From assembly GCA_029261875.1 (NCBI GenBank), contig JAJDAL010000005.1, forward strand, positions 1-64,000: a stretch of DNA of 64,000 nt, in the 5' to 3' direction. This document shows, one piece after another, positions 27,880 to 35,774 of the stretch. Origin of the DNA: Deltaproteobacteria bacterium (GTDB taxonomy: Bacteria > Myxococcota_A > UBA9160 > JAJDAL01). Position numbers and translations under genes: made by a program. A model generated the notes under the pieces. That model saw only the letters and a list, made by a program, of their open reading frames with translations. It had not been told where the DNA came from and searched no databases. Position 1 is the stretch's first letter; each line of letters starts with the position of its first letter.

Positions 27880-28659
27880 TTAAGGGTGTTGCGAGCTGAC
27901 GGCGACGACTTCGCCGGTCATGTAGGACGCGTAGTCGCTGGCGAGAAACACGATCACGTTGGCGACTTCCCAGGGTTCGGCGGCCCGGCCGAAGGCTTCG
28001 CGGGCCGTGAGTTCTTCGAGTAGACCGTCGGGTGTGACTTTCGACAAGAAGGCGTGCATGGCGAGGCTGGGCGATACGGCGTTGACCCGCACACCGGCTT
28101 CGGCGCTCTCCATGGCGGCCGCACGGGTCAGTGCCATGACGCCCGCTTTGGCGGCGGCGTAGTGGGCTTGACCCTCCTGGGCCCGCCAGGCCAGCACCGA
28201 GGCGTTGTTCACGATGGCGCCGCTGCCGCGTTCGATCATGTGGGGAAGAACCGCACGGGTCATCCGCATGGTGCCGGTGAGGCTCACGTCGAGCACCTTG
28301 TTCCATTGCTCGTCCGTCATGTCGACGACCTTCGCGTAGCCTCCGAGACCCGCGTTGTTGATCAAGACATCGATCTGGCCGAGGGAAGCGAGCGCGCCGT
28401 CGACGAGCGCGCGCACCTGGGTTTCATCGGTGACGTCGCAAGGTTGACTCGCGGGGCGCACTCCCGTGAGCTTTTCCAACTCGGCGGCGGCTTCGAGGGA
28501 GCGTCGTTCGTGGGCGTCACTGATCATCACGCGCGCGCCTTCTTCGATGCAGCGTCGGGCCGCCGCGAATCCGATGCCGGTGCCGGCGGCGGCGGTGATG
28601 AGCACGGTCTTGCCTTCGAGGAGATTGCGGCCGGCGGGGTAGGGGGGAAGCGTGGTCAT
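27880..28659 (-). CDS. SDR family oxidoreductase
   Basis: The 259-residue protein contains the cofactor loop AAAGTGIG (about 23-30), NNAG near 97, the active-site Ser (VNNASVLAW) and YAAAK near 167. The segment SDAHERRS after strand 2 supplies the acidic residue that usually favours NAD+. It resembles dehydrogenases of steroid or acyl-CoA side-chain degradation such as FabG- and FadB-like 3-hydroxyacyl-CoA enzymes. The gene lies between the acyl-CoA dehydrogenase and MaoC genes of the same operon. The substrate is not determined. Confidence 0.85.
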   Translation of the reverse strand: MTTLPPYPAGRNLLEGKTVLITAAAGTGIGFAAARRCIEEGARVMISDAHERRSLEAAAELEKLTGVRPASQPCDVTDETQVRALVDGALASLGQIDVLINNAGLGGYAKVVDMTDEQWNKVLDVSLTGTMRMTRAVLPHMIERGSGAIVNNASVLAWRAQEGQAHYAAAKAGVMALTRAAAMESAEAGVRVNAVSPSLAMHAFLSKVTPDGLLEELTAREAFGRAAEPWEVANVIVFLASDYASYMTGEVVAVSSQHP

Positions 28660-28665
28660 GGATCC

Positions 28666-29850
28666 TTACTGAGGCCGCGGCTCGCGAGGGAGTCCCAGGG
28701 CGCGTTCGGAAATGATGTTGCGTTGAATCTGATTCGATCCGGCGTAGATGGTTTCGGAGCGGGTGAAGAGATACATGCGTTGCAGGGAAGAGAGCTCGTA
28801 GGGGGCGCCTTCGAGAATCTCCGCTTCGTCGCCCAGCACATCCATGGCGAGTTTTCCGAGTTCGCGGTGCCAGGTCGCCCAATAGATCTTGGTGATCATG
28901 GCTTCGGGGCTCAGCTCGGTGCCGTCTTCGCGGCTCAACATCCGCAAGGCGTTGTAGCGCATGATCTCGAGTCCGATCCACGCATCGGCCAGACGCTGGC
29001 GCAGCACCGGGTCGCGCGAGGCGCCGTTGGCTTTCGCGATTTCGATGATGTGCTGCAGTTCGTTCTGGAAGTTGTGTTGTTGACCCAGGGTCGAAGCGCC
29101 GCGTTCGAACGCCAGGGTCCCCATGGCGACCTTCCAACCCTGGCCGGGCGCGCCCACCACGTTGCGCTCGTCCGTGCGCGCACCGTCGAAGAACACCTCA
29201 CTGAATTCCGAGGTCCCGGTGATCTGCACGATCGGACGAATCTCGATGCCCGCTTGGTTCATGGGCACGAGCAGATACGAAAGCCCCGCGTGGCGTTGGG
29301 ATTCGGGATCCGTCCGACACAGGACGAAACACCAATCGGACCACTGCGCCCAGGAGGTCCAGACCTTTTGGCCGTGCAACACCCATTGGTTGCCGTCGAG
29401 TTCCGCGCGGGTTTGCACGTTGGCGAGGTCGGAACCGGCGTTGGGTTCCGAATAGCCCTGGCACCAGAGTTCCTCGCCCCGCGCGATGGGGGGCAGGAAG
29501 CGCTCTTTCTGTTCTTCCGTGCCGAAGGCGATCACGGTCGGGCCCAACAGGCCTTCGCCGATGTGGCCGAGGCGGCCGGGTCCGCCCGCCCGCGCGTACT
29601 CTTCGTAGAAGAGGGTCTGGCGAGCCAGGGAAAATCCGCGTCCGCCGCATTCGACGGGCCAGCCGAGGCAGGTCCAACCCGCCTCGCCGAGTCGCTTTTC
29701 CCAGGCGCGCCGTTCTTCCAGCAGCGCGTGTTCGTCGCCGGGGCCCCCGCGCCCGCGCACGGACGCAAACTCCCCGCTGAGCTGTTCCTCGAGCCAGCGC
29801 GCGACTTCGCGCCGAAAGGCTTCGTCTTCTTCGTCGAATCGCAGGTGCAT
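28666..29850 (-). CDS. Acyl-CoA dehydrogenase family protein
   Basis: The 394-residue protein starts MHLRFDEEDEAF at 29850. The longer frame to 30003 runs into the divergent ligase. Flavin-binding and substrate motifs are clear: YSEPNAGSDLANV near residue 130-143 and the C-terminal signature YAGSNQIQRNIISERALGLP. The family oxidises acyl-CoA to enoyl-CoA using FAD. The catalytic base position is Glu- or Gly-dependent in this branch and was not assigned. It is the first gene of the SDR-MaoC operon and faces the acyl-CoA ligase gene across 70 bp that contain a near-palindrome. This resembles the FadE-type enzymes of steroid side-chain and ring degradation, but straight fatty acids cannot be excluded. 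Confidence 0.85.
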   Translation of the reverse strand: MHLRFDEEDEAFRREVARWLEEQLSGEFASVRGRGGPGDEHALLEERRAWEKRLGEAGWTCLGWPVECGGRGFSLARQTLFYEEYARAGGPGRLGHIGEGLLGPTVIAFGTEEQKERFLPPIARGEELWCQGYSEPNAGSDLANVQTRAELDGNQWVLHGQKVWTSWAQWSDWCFVLCRTDPESQRHAGLSYLLVPMNQAGIEIRPIVQITGTSEFSEVFFDGARTDERNVVGAPGQGWKVAMGTLAFERGASTLGQQHNFQNELQHIIEIAKANGASRDPVLRQRLADAWIGLEIMRYNALRMLSREDGTELSPEAMITKIYWATWHRELGKLAMDVLGDEAEILEGAPYELSSLQRMYLFTRSETIYAGSNQIQRNIISERALGLPREPRPQ

Positions 29851-29904
29851 TGGGTCTCTAAGATATGGGATGTTGAGCGCGGTCGATCCAGGGAAGATAT
29901 TAAG

Positions 29905-29922
29905 ATACGATACGTCTCGTAT
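29905..29922. promoter_or_regulatory. Candidate TetR-type operator overlapping a start codon
   Basis: ATACGATACGTCTCGTAT at 29905-29922 is palindromic apart from one mismatched pair (positions 7 and 12), centred between the two divergent catabolic operons. It overlaps the ATG of the acyl-CoA ligase (29921). A related half, TTACGATAC, occurs in the P450/thiolase divergent region (45047-45055) and upstream of the copper protein (50275-50283). The only TetR-family gene in the window is at 43040-43627. A link between them is inference. Confidence 0.45.
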
Positions 29923-31501
29923 GCAAGCAGCATCCAAACCGAGCGCCGAAACCACGATTCCCCGTCTCATGGACGCCGCGGCCCGGAGTTTTTCCGGGCG
30001 CACGGCGGTGGAAGACGGGGACCGCGTCTGGAGCTATCCCGAGCTGCGCGACATCGCGTTCCGCGCGGGGCGGGCCTTCTGTGCGCTCGGCGTCGAACCC
30101 GGAGACCGGGTCGGCGTGTGGGCGCCCAATATCGCGGAATGGATCGCCGCCGCCGTCGGTTTGCAATCGGTGGGCGCCGTATTGGTTTCCCTCAACACGC
30201 GATTCAAGGGGGCCGAAGCCGGGTACGTGTTGCGCAAGAGCGGCGCGCGTGTGCTCTGCACCGTCACGGGGTTTCTCGATACCGATTACCCCTCGCTGCT
30301 CGCGGATCAGGATCTGCCGGACCTCGAACACACGGTGCTGCTGCGGGGGGAAGCCGCGGGTTTGCTCGACTGGCAGGCGTTTCTCGAACGCGGCGAGAAA
30401 GTCGACCCCGCGGAAGTGGAGCGGCGTGCGGCCGCGGTCGCGCCCGGCGATCTGTCGGACCTCTTGTTTACTTCGGGAACGACGGGGAACCCCAAGGGGG
30501 TCATGACCACCCACGGTCAGACCCTGCGCGCCTTCGCGATCTGGAGCGACCTGGTCGGCCTGCGCGAAGGCGATCGCTACCTGATCGTCAATCCCTTCTT
30601 TCACTCCTTTGGCTACAAGGCGGGTTGGCTCGCTTCGCTGCAACGCGGCGCCACCATTCTGCCCCACGCGGTGTTCGACGTCCCTCAGGTGCTCGAGCGC
30701 GTGGGGAAGGAAGCAGTCTCGGTCTTGCCGGGCCCCCCGACGCTCTACCAATCGATTCTCGCGCACCCGGATCGCTCCAGATACGACCTCTCGAACCTGC
30801 GCTTGGCGGTGACGGGGGCGGCGCCGACGCCCGTCGAGTTGATTCACCAGATGCGCGACGAACTGGGCTTCGAAACCGTGCTGACCGCCTACGGACTGAC
30901 GGAAACCACGGGACTCGTGAGCATGTGCCGCCCGGAAGACGACGCGGAAACCATCGCCACCACCTCCGGGCGCGCGATTCCGGACATCGAAGTGCGCTGC
31001 ATCGATTCCGACGGCGCGGAGGTGGCGCGCGGCGAACCCGGTGAAGTGATCGTGCGCGGGTTCAACGTGATGCAGGGGTACTTCGACGACGAAGCCGAAA
31101 CCCGCAAGACCATCGACGCCGACGGGTGGCTCCACACGGGCGACATCGCGGTGATGGACGAGCGCGGGTACCTGCGCATTACCGACCGCATCAAAGACAT
31201 GTTCATCATGGGCGGGTTCAATTGCTACCCGGCGGAAATCGAGAACCTGATCTTCTCCCACGAAGATGTGGCGCAGGTCGCCGTGATCGGAATTCCCGAC
31301 GACCGCATGGGCGAAGTCGGAATGGCGTTCGTCGTGCCGCATGCGGGGAAGGAGCTGACCGCCGAAGCCATGGCGTCCTGGTGCCGCGACCATATGGCGA
31401 ACTACAAAGTTCCGCGGCGCATTTCCATCGAGCGCGAACTTCCACAGACGGCGTCCGGCAAGGTGATGAAATACGTCTTGCGCGAACGCGCCGCGGATTG
31501 A
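29921..31501 (+). CDS. Acyl-CoA synthetase (FadD3-like AMP-dependent ligase)
   Basis: The 526-residue adenylate-forming enzyme has the P-loop-like motif LLFTSGTTGNPKGVM near 182-196, the A5-type TAYGLTETTG near 321, the A7/A8 region GWLHTGDIAVMDERGYLRITDRIKDM, and the catalytic Lys in ASGKVMKYVLRE at the end. It activates carboxylic acids to acyl-CoA esters using ATP. The start at 29921 (MQAASKPSAETTIP) fits the usual N-terminus; the longer frame begins 51 nt earlier inside the divergent promoter. It is similar in layout to FadD3/FadD17-like ligases of steroid catabolism. It is coupled to the next gene by a one-base overlap (TGATG). Confidence 0.85.
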   Translation: MQAASKPSAETTIPRLMDAAARSFSGRTAVEDGDRVWSYPELRDIAFRAGRAFCALGVEPGDRVGVWAPNIAEWIAAAVGLQSVGAVLVSLNTRFKGAEAGYVLRKSGARVLCTVTGFLDTDYPSLLADQDLPDLEHTVLLRGEAAGLLDWQAFLERGEKVDPAEVERRAAAVAPGDLSDLLFTSGTTGNPKGVMTTHGQTLRAFAIWSDLVGLREGDRYLIVNPFFHSFGYKAGWLASLQRGATILPHAVFDVPQVLERVGKEAVSVLPGPPTLYQSILAHPDRSRYDLSNLRLAVTGAAPTPVELIHQMRDELGFETVLTAYGLTETTGLVSMCRPEDDAETIATTSGRAIPDIEVRCIDSDGAEVARGEPGEVIVRGFNVMQGYFDDEAETRKTIDADGWLHTGDIAVMDERGYLRITDRIKDMFIMGGFNCYPAEIENLIFSHEDVAQVAVIGIPDDRMGEVGMAFVVPHAGKELTAEAMASWCRDHMANYKVPRRISIERELPQTASGKVMKYVLRERAAD

Positions 31502-33030
31502 TGCGCGAAGCCCGAAATCTCTGGCAGCTCATCGCCCGCCGGGCGGATCAAACCCCCGATGCGCTGTTCGCCGTCGACGACCGCGATCGACGCATGACGT
31601 TTTCCGAGTATCGTCACGCATCCGAACGCGTCGCCGCCGGGCTGATTCAAACCGGCATCGAAAAGGGCACGAACGTTTCCTGGATGCTTCCCACCGGGCT
31701 CGAAGCCATGGTTCTGGTTGGGGGGTTGGCACGCATCGGTGCCGTTCAGAATCCGATCCTCCCCATCTACCGCGAGCGGGAAGTGGAATTCATTGCACGG
31801 CAGTCGAAGGCCGTGCAGTTGTTCGTTCCGGGAACGTTTCGCGGTTTCGACTACGCCGCCATGGCGAATGCGGTTGCGGAACGGGTTCCGGGACTCGAGG
31901 TCCGCGTGCTGGACGGCGCCCTGCCCGAGGGAGACCCCACGCTGTTGCCCGCGCCGCCGGACGCCGCGAGCGAACCGATCCGTTGGATCTTCTACACGTC
32001 GGGAACGACCGCCGACCCCAAAGGAGCGCTCCACACGGATGCGACCTTGATGGCCGCGTCGCGCGGCATGGCCCAGGCCCTCGCCCTATCCGACGACGAC
32101 CGCGTGGCGCTGGTGTTCCCCTTTACGCATGTGGGCGGGATCTGTTGGTTGGCCATTGGTCTCCTCGTCGGTTGTGCCCACGTCGTCGTTCCGGTGTTCG
32201 ACAAAGACAGCATCGCGCTGTTGGCGCGCCACGACGTCACCCAGGCGACCGCAGGCACCGCGTTCCACCAGGCCTACCTGGCTGCCCAGCGCGAGCTGGG
32301 GGAAGCGCGCTTGTTCCCGCGCGTGCGCAGTTTTCCCGGGGGTGGGGCTCCGAAGCCTCCGCAACTTCATTTCGACCTCAAGAAAGAAATGGGGGGTGCG
32401 GGAATCGTTTCGGGCTACGGGCTCACCGAGTGTCCCATCGCAGCCATGAACTGGACCACGGATCGCGATGAAAAACTCGCCCACACCGAAGGCCGCCCCA
32501 ATCCCATCGGCGAAACGGAACTGAAGGTTCGAACGCGCGACGGCGGGATCGCGGGGCCCCGGGAGGAGGGCGAGATCTGCGCCCGCGGACCGCAACTCTG
32601 CAAGGGCTACCTCGACGAAGCCTTGAACACCGCCTTCGACGCCGACGGCTTCTTCCGGACGGGCGATCTCGGCTACCTGGACGGCGATGGCTACGTCGTG
32701 ATCACGGGCCGCTTGAAGGACGTCATCATTCGCAACGGTGAAAACATCAGCGCCAAGGAAGTCGAAGATCTCCTCTACCAGCATTCCAAGGTGGAGGAGG
32801 TCGCGGTCATCGGCTTACCGGATGCCAAGACGGGCGAGCGCGCGTGCGCCGTGGTGCGTTGCCGGGATTCCGCGCAGCCGCTTGCGTTCGAAGAGATGGT
32901 GGCGTTCCTCGAGGACGGCGGTTTGATGATCCAGAAGATCCCCGAACAACTCGAAGTGCGCGCGGAGATTCCCCGCAACCCCACGGGAAAGATTCTGAAA
33001 CATCAGCTCCGCGAGGAGTACGGCGCTTGA
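31501..33030 (+). CDS. AMP-binding ligase (acyl-CoA or carboxylate-CoA synthetase)
   Basis: The 509-residue protein belongs to the same ANL superfamily but is only distantly like its upstream neighbour. It has WIFYTSGTTADPKGALHTDA near 161, GYGLTECP near 302, FFRTGDLGYLDGDGYVVITGRLKD near 384 and the terminal catalytic lysine in RNPTGKILKHQLREE. The ATG at 31501 overlaps the stop of the first ligase. The upstream part of the same frame (31126-31500) is a shadow of that gene. Two ligases in one operon suggest either two substrates or two steps of one pathway. Confidence 0.85.
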   Translation: MREARNLWQLIARRADQTPDALFAVDDRDRRMTFSEYRHASERVAAGLIQTGIEKGTNVSWMLPTGLEAMVLVGGLARIGAVQNPILPIYREREVEFIARQSKAVQLFVPGTFRGFDYAAMANAVAERVPGLEVRVLDGALPEGDPTLLPAPPDAASEPIRWIFYTSGTTADPKGALHTDATLMAASRGMAQALALSDDDRVALVFPFTHVGGICWLAIGLLVGCAHVVVPVFDKDSIALLARHDVTQATAGTAFHQAYLAAQRELGEARLFPRVRSFPGGGAPKPPQLHFDLKKEMGGAGIVSGYGLTECPIAAMNWTTDRDEKLAHTEGRPNPIGETELKVRTRDGGIAGPREEGEICARGPQLCKGYLDEALNTAFDADGFFRTGDLGYLDGDGYVVITGRLKDVIIRNGENISAKEVEDLLYQHSKVEEVAVIGLPDAKTGERACAVVRCRDSAQPLAFEEMVAFLEDGGLMIQKIPEQLEVRAEIPRNPTGKILKHQLREEYGA

Positions 33031-34475
33031 GCGCCGCGCGCGAATCCTGCCTGGCGCGCGACGCGCGCGACATCCAGCGTTTTGCCGCTGAAACCGACGT
33101 TTTGGTAGTCGGGCTGGGGGCGGCCGGTGCTGCGGCGACGATCGAAGCCCGTGCGGCGGGGGCGCGGGTGATGGCGGTGGAGCGCGCCAGTGGCGGCGGC
33201 GGAACCTCGGCCATGTCGGGAGGCGTGCTGTATCTGGGCGGTGGAACGCCGGTCCAGAAGGAATGTGGCTTCGAGGACTCCGCCGAAGACATGTACAAAT
33301 ACCTCATCGCTTCGGTCGGCCCCACGCCCGACGAGGCGAAGATCGCGCTCTACAGCGAGGGCAGTCTCGAACACTTCCATTGGGTGACGGATTGCGGCGT
33401 GCCCTTCAAAGCCGTCTTCTATCCCGGCTACAGCGGTGAACCTCCGAACGAGGACGGACTGGTCTATTCGGGCAACGAACAGGTCTACCCTTTTTGCGAG
33501 ATCGCGCGCCCGGCGCCGCGCGGCCACGTCCCCCGGATTCCCGGCCAGGCGGGCGGGCTCTTGATGCAGCATCTGCTGGCGACAACGGAGAAGACGGGTG
33601 CGGAGTTGCATTTCGACACGCGCTGCACCGCGCTGGTCCAGCATGCCGACGGAAGTGTGGCGGGGGCGGTTCTCCGGTCGGGAGACCGGGAGATCAGCGT
33701 GCGGGCCCGGCGCGGTGTCGTGCTCACCACCGGCGGCTTCATCAACAACCGCGACATGATCGAGCGCTACGCACCGCTGCTGCTGCGCTGCAAGTTCCGC
33801 GTCGGCGCCGAAGGGGACGACGGGAGCGGCATCGCCCTGGGGATGGCGGTGGGGGGCGCGGCCATCCACATGGAACAGGGCTCGGTTTCCCTGCCGATCC
33901 ATCCACCCAAGGAAATCTCGAAGGGCATCCTCGTCAATGCCCAGGGCCAGCGATTCGTGGCCGAGGACTCCTACTTCGGCCGTTTGGGCGAGCACATCCT
34001 GTACCACCAACAGGGTCATGCGTATTGGGTTCTCGACGACGCTACTTTCGTGCGCCCGGACGTGCCCCGCGAAGTGGCGGGCGTCGGCAACACCTGGGCG
34101 GAGCTCGAAGCGGAACTGATGCTCCCGACCGGGAGTCTCGAGAGCAGTGTGGCGCTCTACAACCGCCACGCCGCCAACGGGAGGGACCCGTTGTTCCACA
34201 AGCGCGCTGCGTACCTCACGCCGTTGACGCGCCCTCCGTTCGGCGCCTTCGATTGCACGACGGACAATTCCCTGTTTGCGGCCTTCACCTTGGGTGGGCT
34301 TTCGACGGACGCAGACGGTCGCGTGCGCGATGCGAGCGACGCGGCCATTCCCGGGCTGTACGCCGCCGGCCGGGCGACCTCGGGGATCGCGGCGCCCGGT
34401 TACAGCAGTGGACTGTCCCTGGGAGATGGAACCTTTTTTGGTCGGCGCGCCGGGCGCGCCGCCGCAAGTGCGTGA
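33027..34475 (+). CDS. KstD-like FAD-dependent dehydrogenase (fumarate reductase flavoprotein family)
   Basis: The 482-residue protein starts at a TTG that overlaps the ligase stop (TTGA), giving translational coupling; no ATG fits the family N-terminus. The FAD-binding loop is VVGLGAAGAAATIEARAAGA, followed by the glycine-rich SGGGGTSAMSGGVLYLGGGTP, typical of FAD_binding_2 proteins. The C-terminal flavin motif is AAPGYSSGLSLGDGTFFGRRAG. Relatives include 3-oxosteroid 1-dehydrogenase and 3-oxo-5-alpha-steroid 4-dehydrogenase, which act on ring ketones, and also fumarate-reductase-like flavoproteins. No covalent or heme motif is seen. With the ligases, acyl-CoA dehydrogenase and P450 nearby, a role in polycyclic or steroid-like ring oxidation is reasonable but not proven. 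Confidence 0.75.
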   Translation: MSAARESCLARDARDIQRFAAETDVLVVGLGAAGAAATIEARAAGARVMAVERASGGGGTSAMSGGVLYLGGGTPVQKECGFEDSAEDMYKYLIASVGPTPDEAKIALYSEGSLEHFHWVTDCGVPFKAVFYPGYSGEPPNEDGLVYSGNEQVYPFCEIARPAPRGHVPRIPGQAGGLLMQHLLATTEKTGAELHFDTRCTALVQHADGSVAGAVLRSGDREISVRARRGVVLTTGGFINNRDMIERYAPLLLRCKFRVGAEGDDGSGIALGMAVGGAAIHMEQGSVSLPIHPPKEISKGILVNAQGQRFVAEDSYFGRLGEHILYHQQGHAYWVLDDATFVRPDVPREVAGVGNTWAELEAELMLPTGSLESSVALYNRHAANGRDPLFHKRAAYLTPLTRPPFGAFDCTTDNSLFAAFTLGGLSTDADGRVRDASDAAIPGLYAAGRATSGIAAPGYSSGLSLGDGTFFGRRAGRAAASA

Positions 34476-34490
34476 AGCACGGAGGACGAC

Positions 34491-34964
34491 ATGGCACTTC
34501 CCGACGATTGGAAAGAACTCGAAGCGGTCAAACAACTGAAATACAAGTACCTGCGCTGTCTCGATCAAAAGCGCTGGGAAGAAATCGCGACGCTCTTTAC
34601 CGCGGACGCGACGTCGGCCTACAGCGATGGCAAATACAGCTACGAAGGGCGCGACGCCATCGTGAAATTCCTGGTGGAGTCCATGGGGGCGGACAGCTTC
34701 CTCTCGAGCCACCGGGTCCACCATCCGGAGATCGTGTTCACGAGTGCGAAGACCGCCACCGGGGTCTGGGCCCTCGAAGACACGGTGATCGAAGAGCGCT
34801 TCGGGATCACGATCGAGGGCGCCGGTTTCTACCGCGACGAATACGTGAAACAAGACGGCGCCTGGAAGATCCAACACACGGGCTACGAGCGAACCTTCGA
34901 GCAGATGAGCGCACGCAAGGACATTCCCAGTCTGAAGCTCACCCACAAAGCGAAGGACGCCTAG
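34491..34964 (+). CDS. SnoaL-like (NTF2 fold) protein of the ligase-flavoprotein operon
   Basis: The 157-residue protein follows an ACGGAGGACGAC ribosome site, 15 bp after the flavoprotein stop. The opening helix (LEAVKQLKYKYLRCLDQKRWEEIATLF), FTADATSAYSDG and the segment SSHRVHHPEIVF are typical of SnoaL_4 proteins. Several such proteins are isomerases or hydratases that act on polycyclic ketones, and this one ends the catabolic operon. Which catalytic residues apply is not clear. Confidence 0.7.
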   Translation: MALPDDWKELEAVKQLKYKYLRCLDQKRWEEIATLFTADATSAYSDGKYSYEGRDAIVKFLVESMGADSFLSSHRVHHPEIVFTSAKTATGVWALEDTVIEERFGITIEGAGFYRDEYVKQDGAWKIQHTGYERTFEQMSARKDIPSLKLTHKAKDA

Positions 34965-35105
34965 AGATCGGTGTCTTTGAAGGGGGGCGTCTGGCGCGAA
35001 ACCCTGAGTTCGGGTCCCCCCAATTCTGCCGGTCGGCGCTGCCCCTAAGGCTGGTTCGGGTCTCGACCGAGAAGCTTTGACTCATTCTCGGACGGACACC
35101 CATAC

Positions 35106-35630
35106 ATGGTTTTCATTTCGTTGAAGCCGCAATATTGGCTGCTTGCCAACTCCCTTTGTCTTTGCGCCATGGTTTCGCTGCTCGCCCCCGGGGCCGCGGC
35201 GGATTCCGACGCGCTTTCGATCGGAAGCGACCCGAATCCCCGCATCGAAGGGGGACTGGGTGAGATCATGCGCGGGGATCGTTCGCGCTACGTCCGCACG
35301 CGGCGCTGGATCGAGAATGAAGACGGGAGCTACGGGCTGCTGATCGAATTTGGCGCGCGCCAGAAGCCGATCCGCGGAGCCCGCATCCGCATGATCGTCG
35401 GGAATTACGGCGAGGTGCGCGAGTGGTTCGGTCCGCCGCGGGCGAAGCGCCCTCCCTCGGCCGAAGAGTCTGCGCTCTACACCGAGAGCTTCAAGCGCAA
35501 CATCCCGCCGTTTTTCTTCCGTCGCTTTCGCAGCCCGTCCATTCGGCCGGATCGAAGCTACTACCTGTATTTCGAATCCTTCGATCGAATCGCCCTGCGC
35601 TCCATCGACTTCGCCAACTTCGCCCCCTAA
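35106..35630 (+). CDS. Exported protein of unknown function
   Basis: The 174-residue product has a hydrophobic N-terminus (LLANSLCLCAMVSLLAPGAAAD) that is a likely signal peptide, with cleavage near AAA-DS. The mature part is rich in Arg and aromatics (RRWIENEDGSYGLLIEF, IPPFFFRRFRSPSIRPDRSYYLYFESFDRIALRSIDFANF). No family is recognised. It stands alone, 141 bp after the SnoaL gene and 144 bp before the PQQ dehydrogenase. Codon use looks normal for the window and the initiation ATG is well placed, so it is probably a real gene. Confidence 0.55.
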   Translation: MVFISLKPQYWLLANSLCLCAMVSLLAPGAAADSDALSIGSDPNPRIEGGLGEIMRGDRSRYVRTRRWIENEDGSYGLLIEFGARQKPIRGARIRMIVGNYGEVREWFGPPRAKRPPSAEESALYTESFKRNIPPFFFRRFRSPSIRPDRSYYLYFESFDRIALRSIDFANFAP

Positions 35631-35774
35631 CCCCGCCGTTCGCCGCCGCTCGACGCTCATGCGCGATTTGGCGTAAGGTTCTCGCGCGCGTCGATTTCGG
35701 CGATTCCCGGTAGCTTGCGCAGCGGGTCGCGTACCGGGTTGGGGGGCGGGAAGATCGGGCACTTCGGATTGCAA

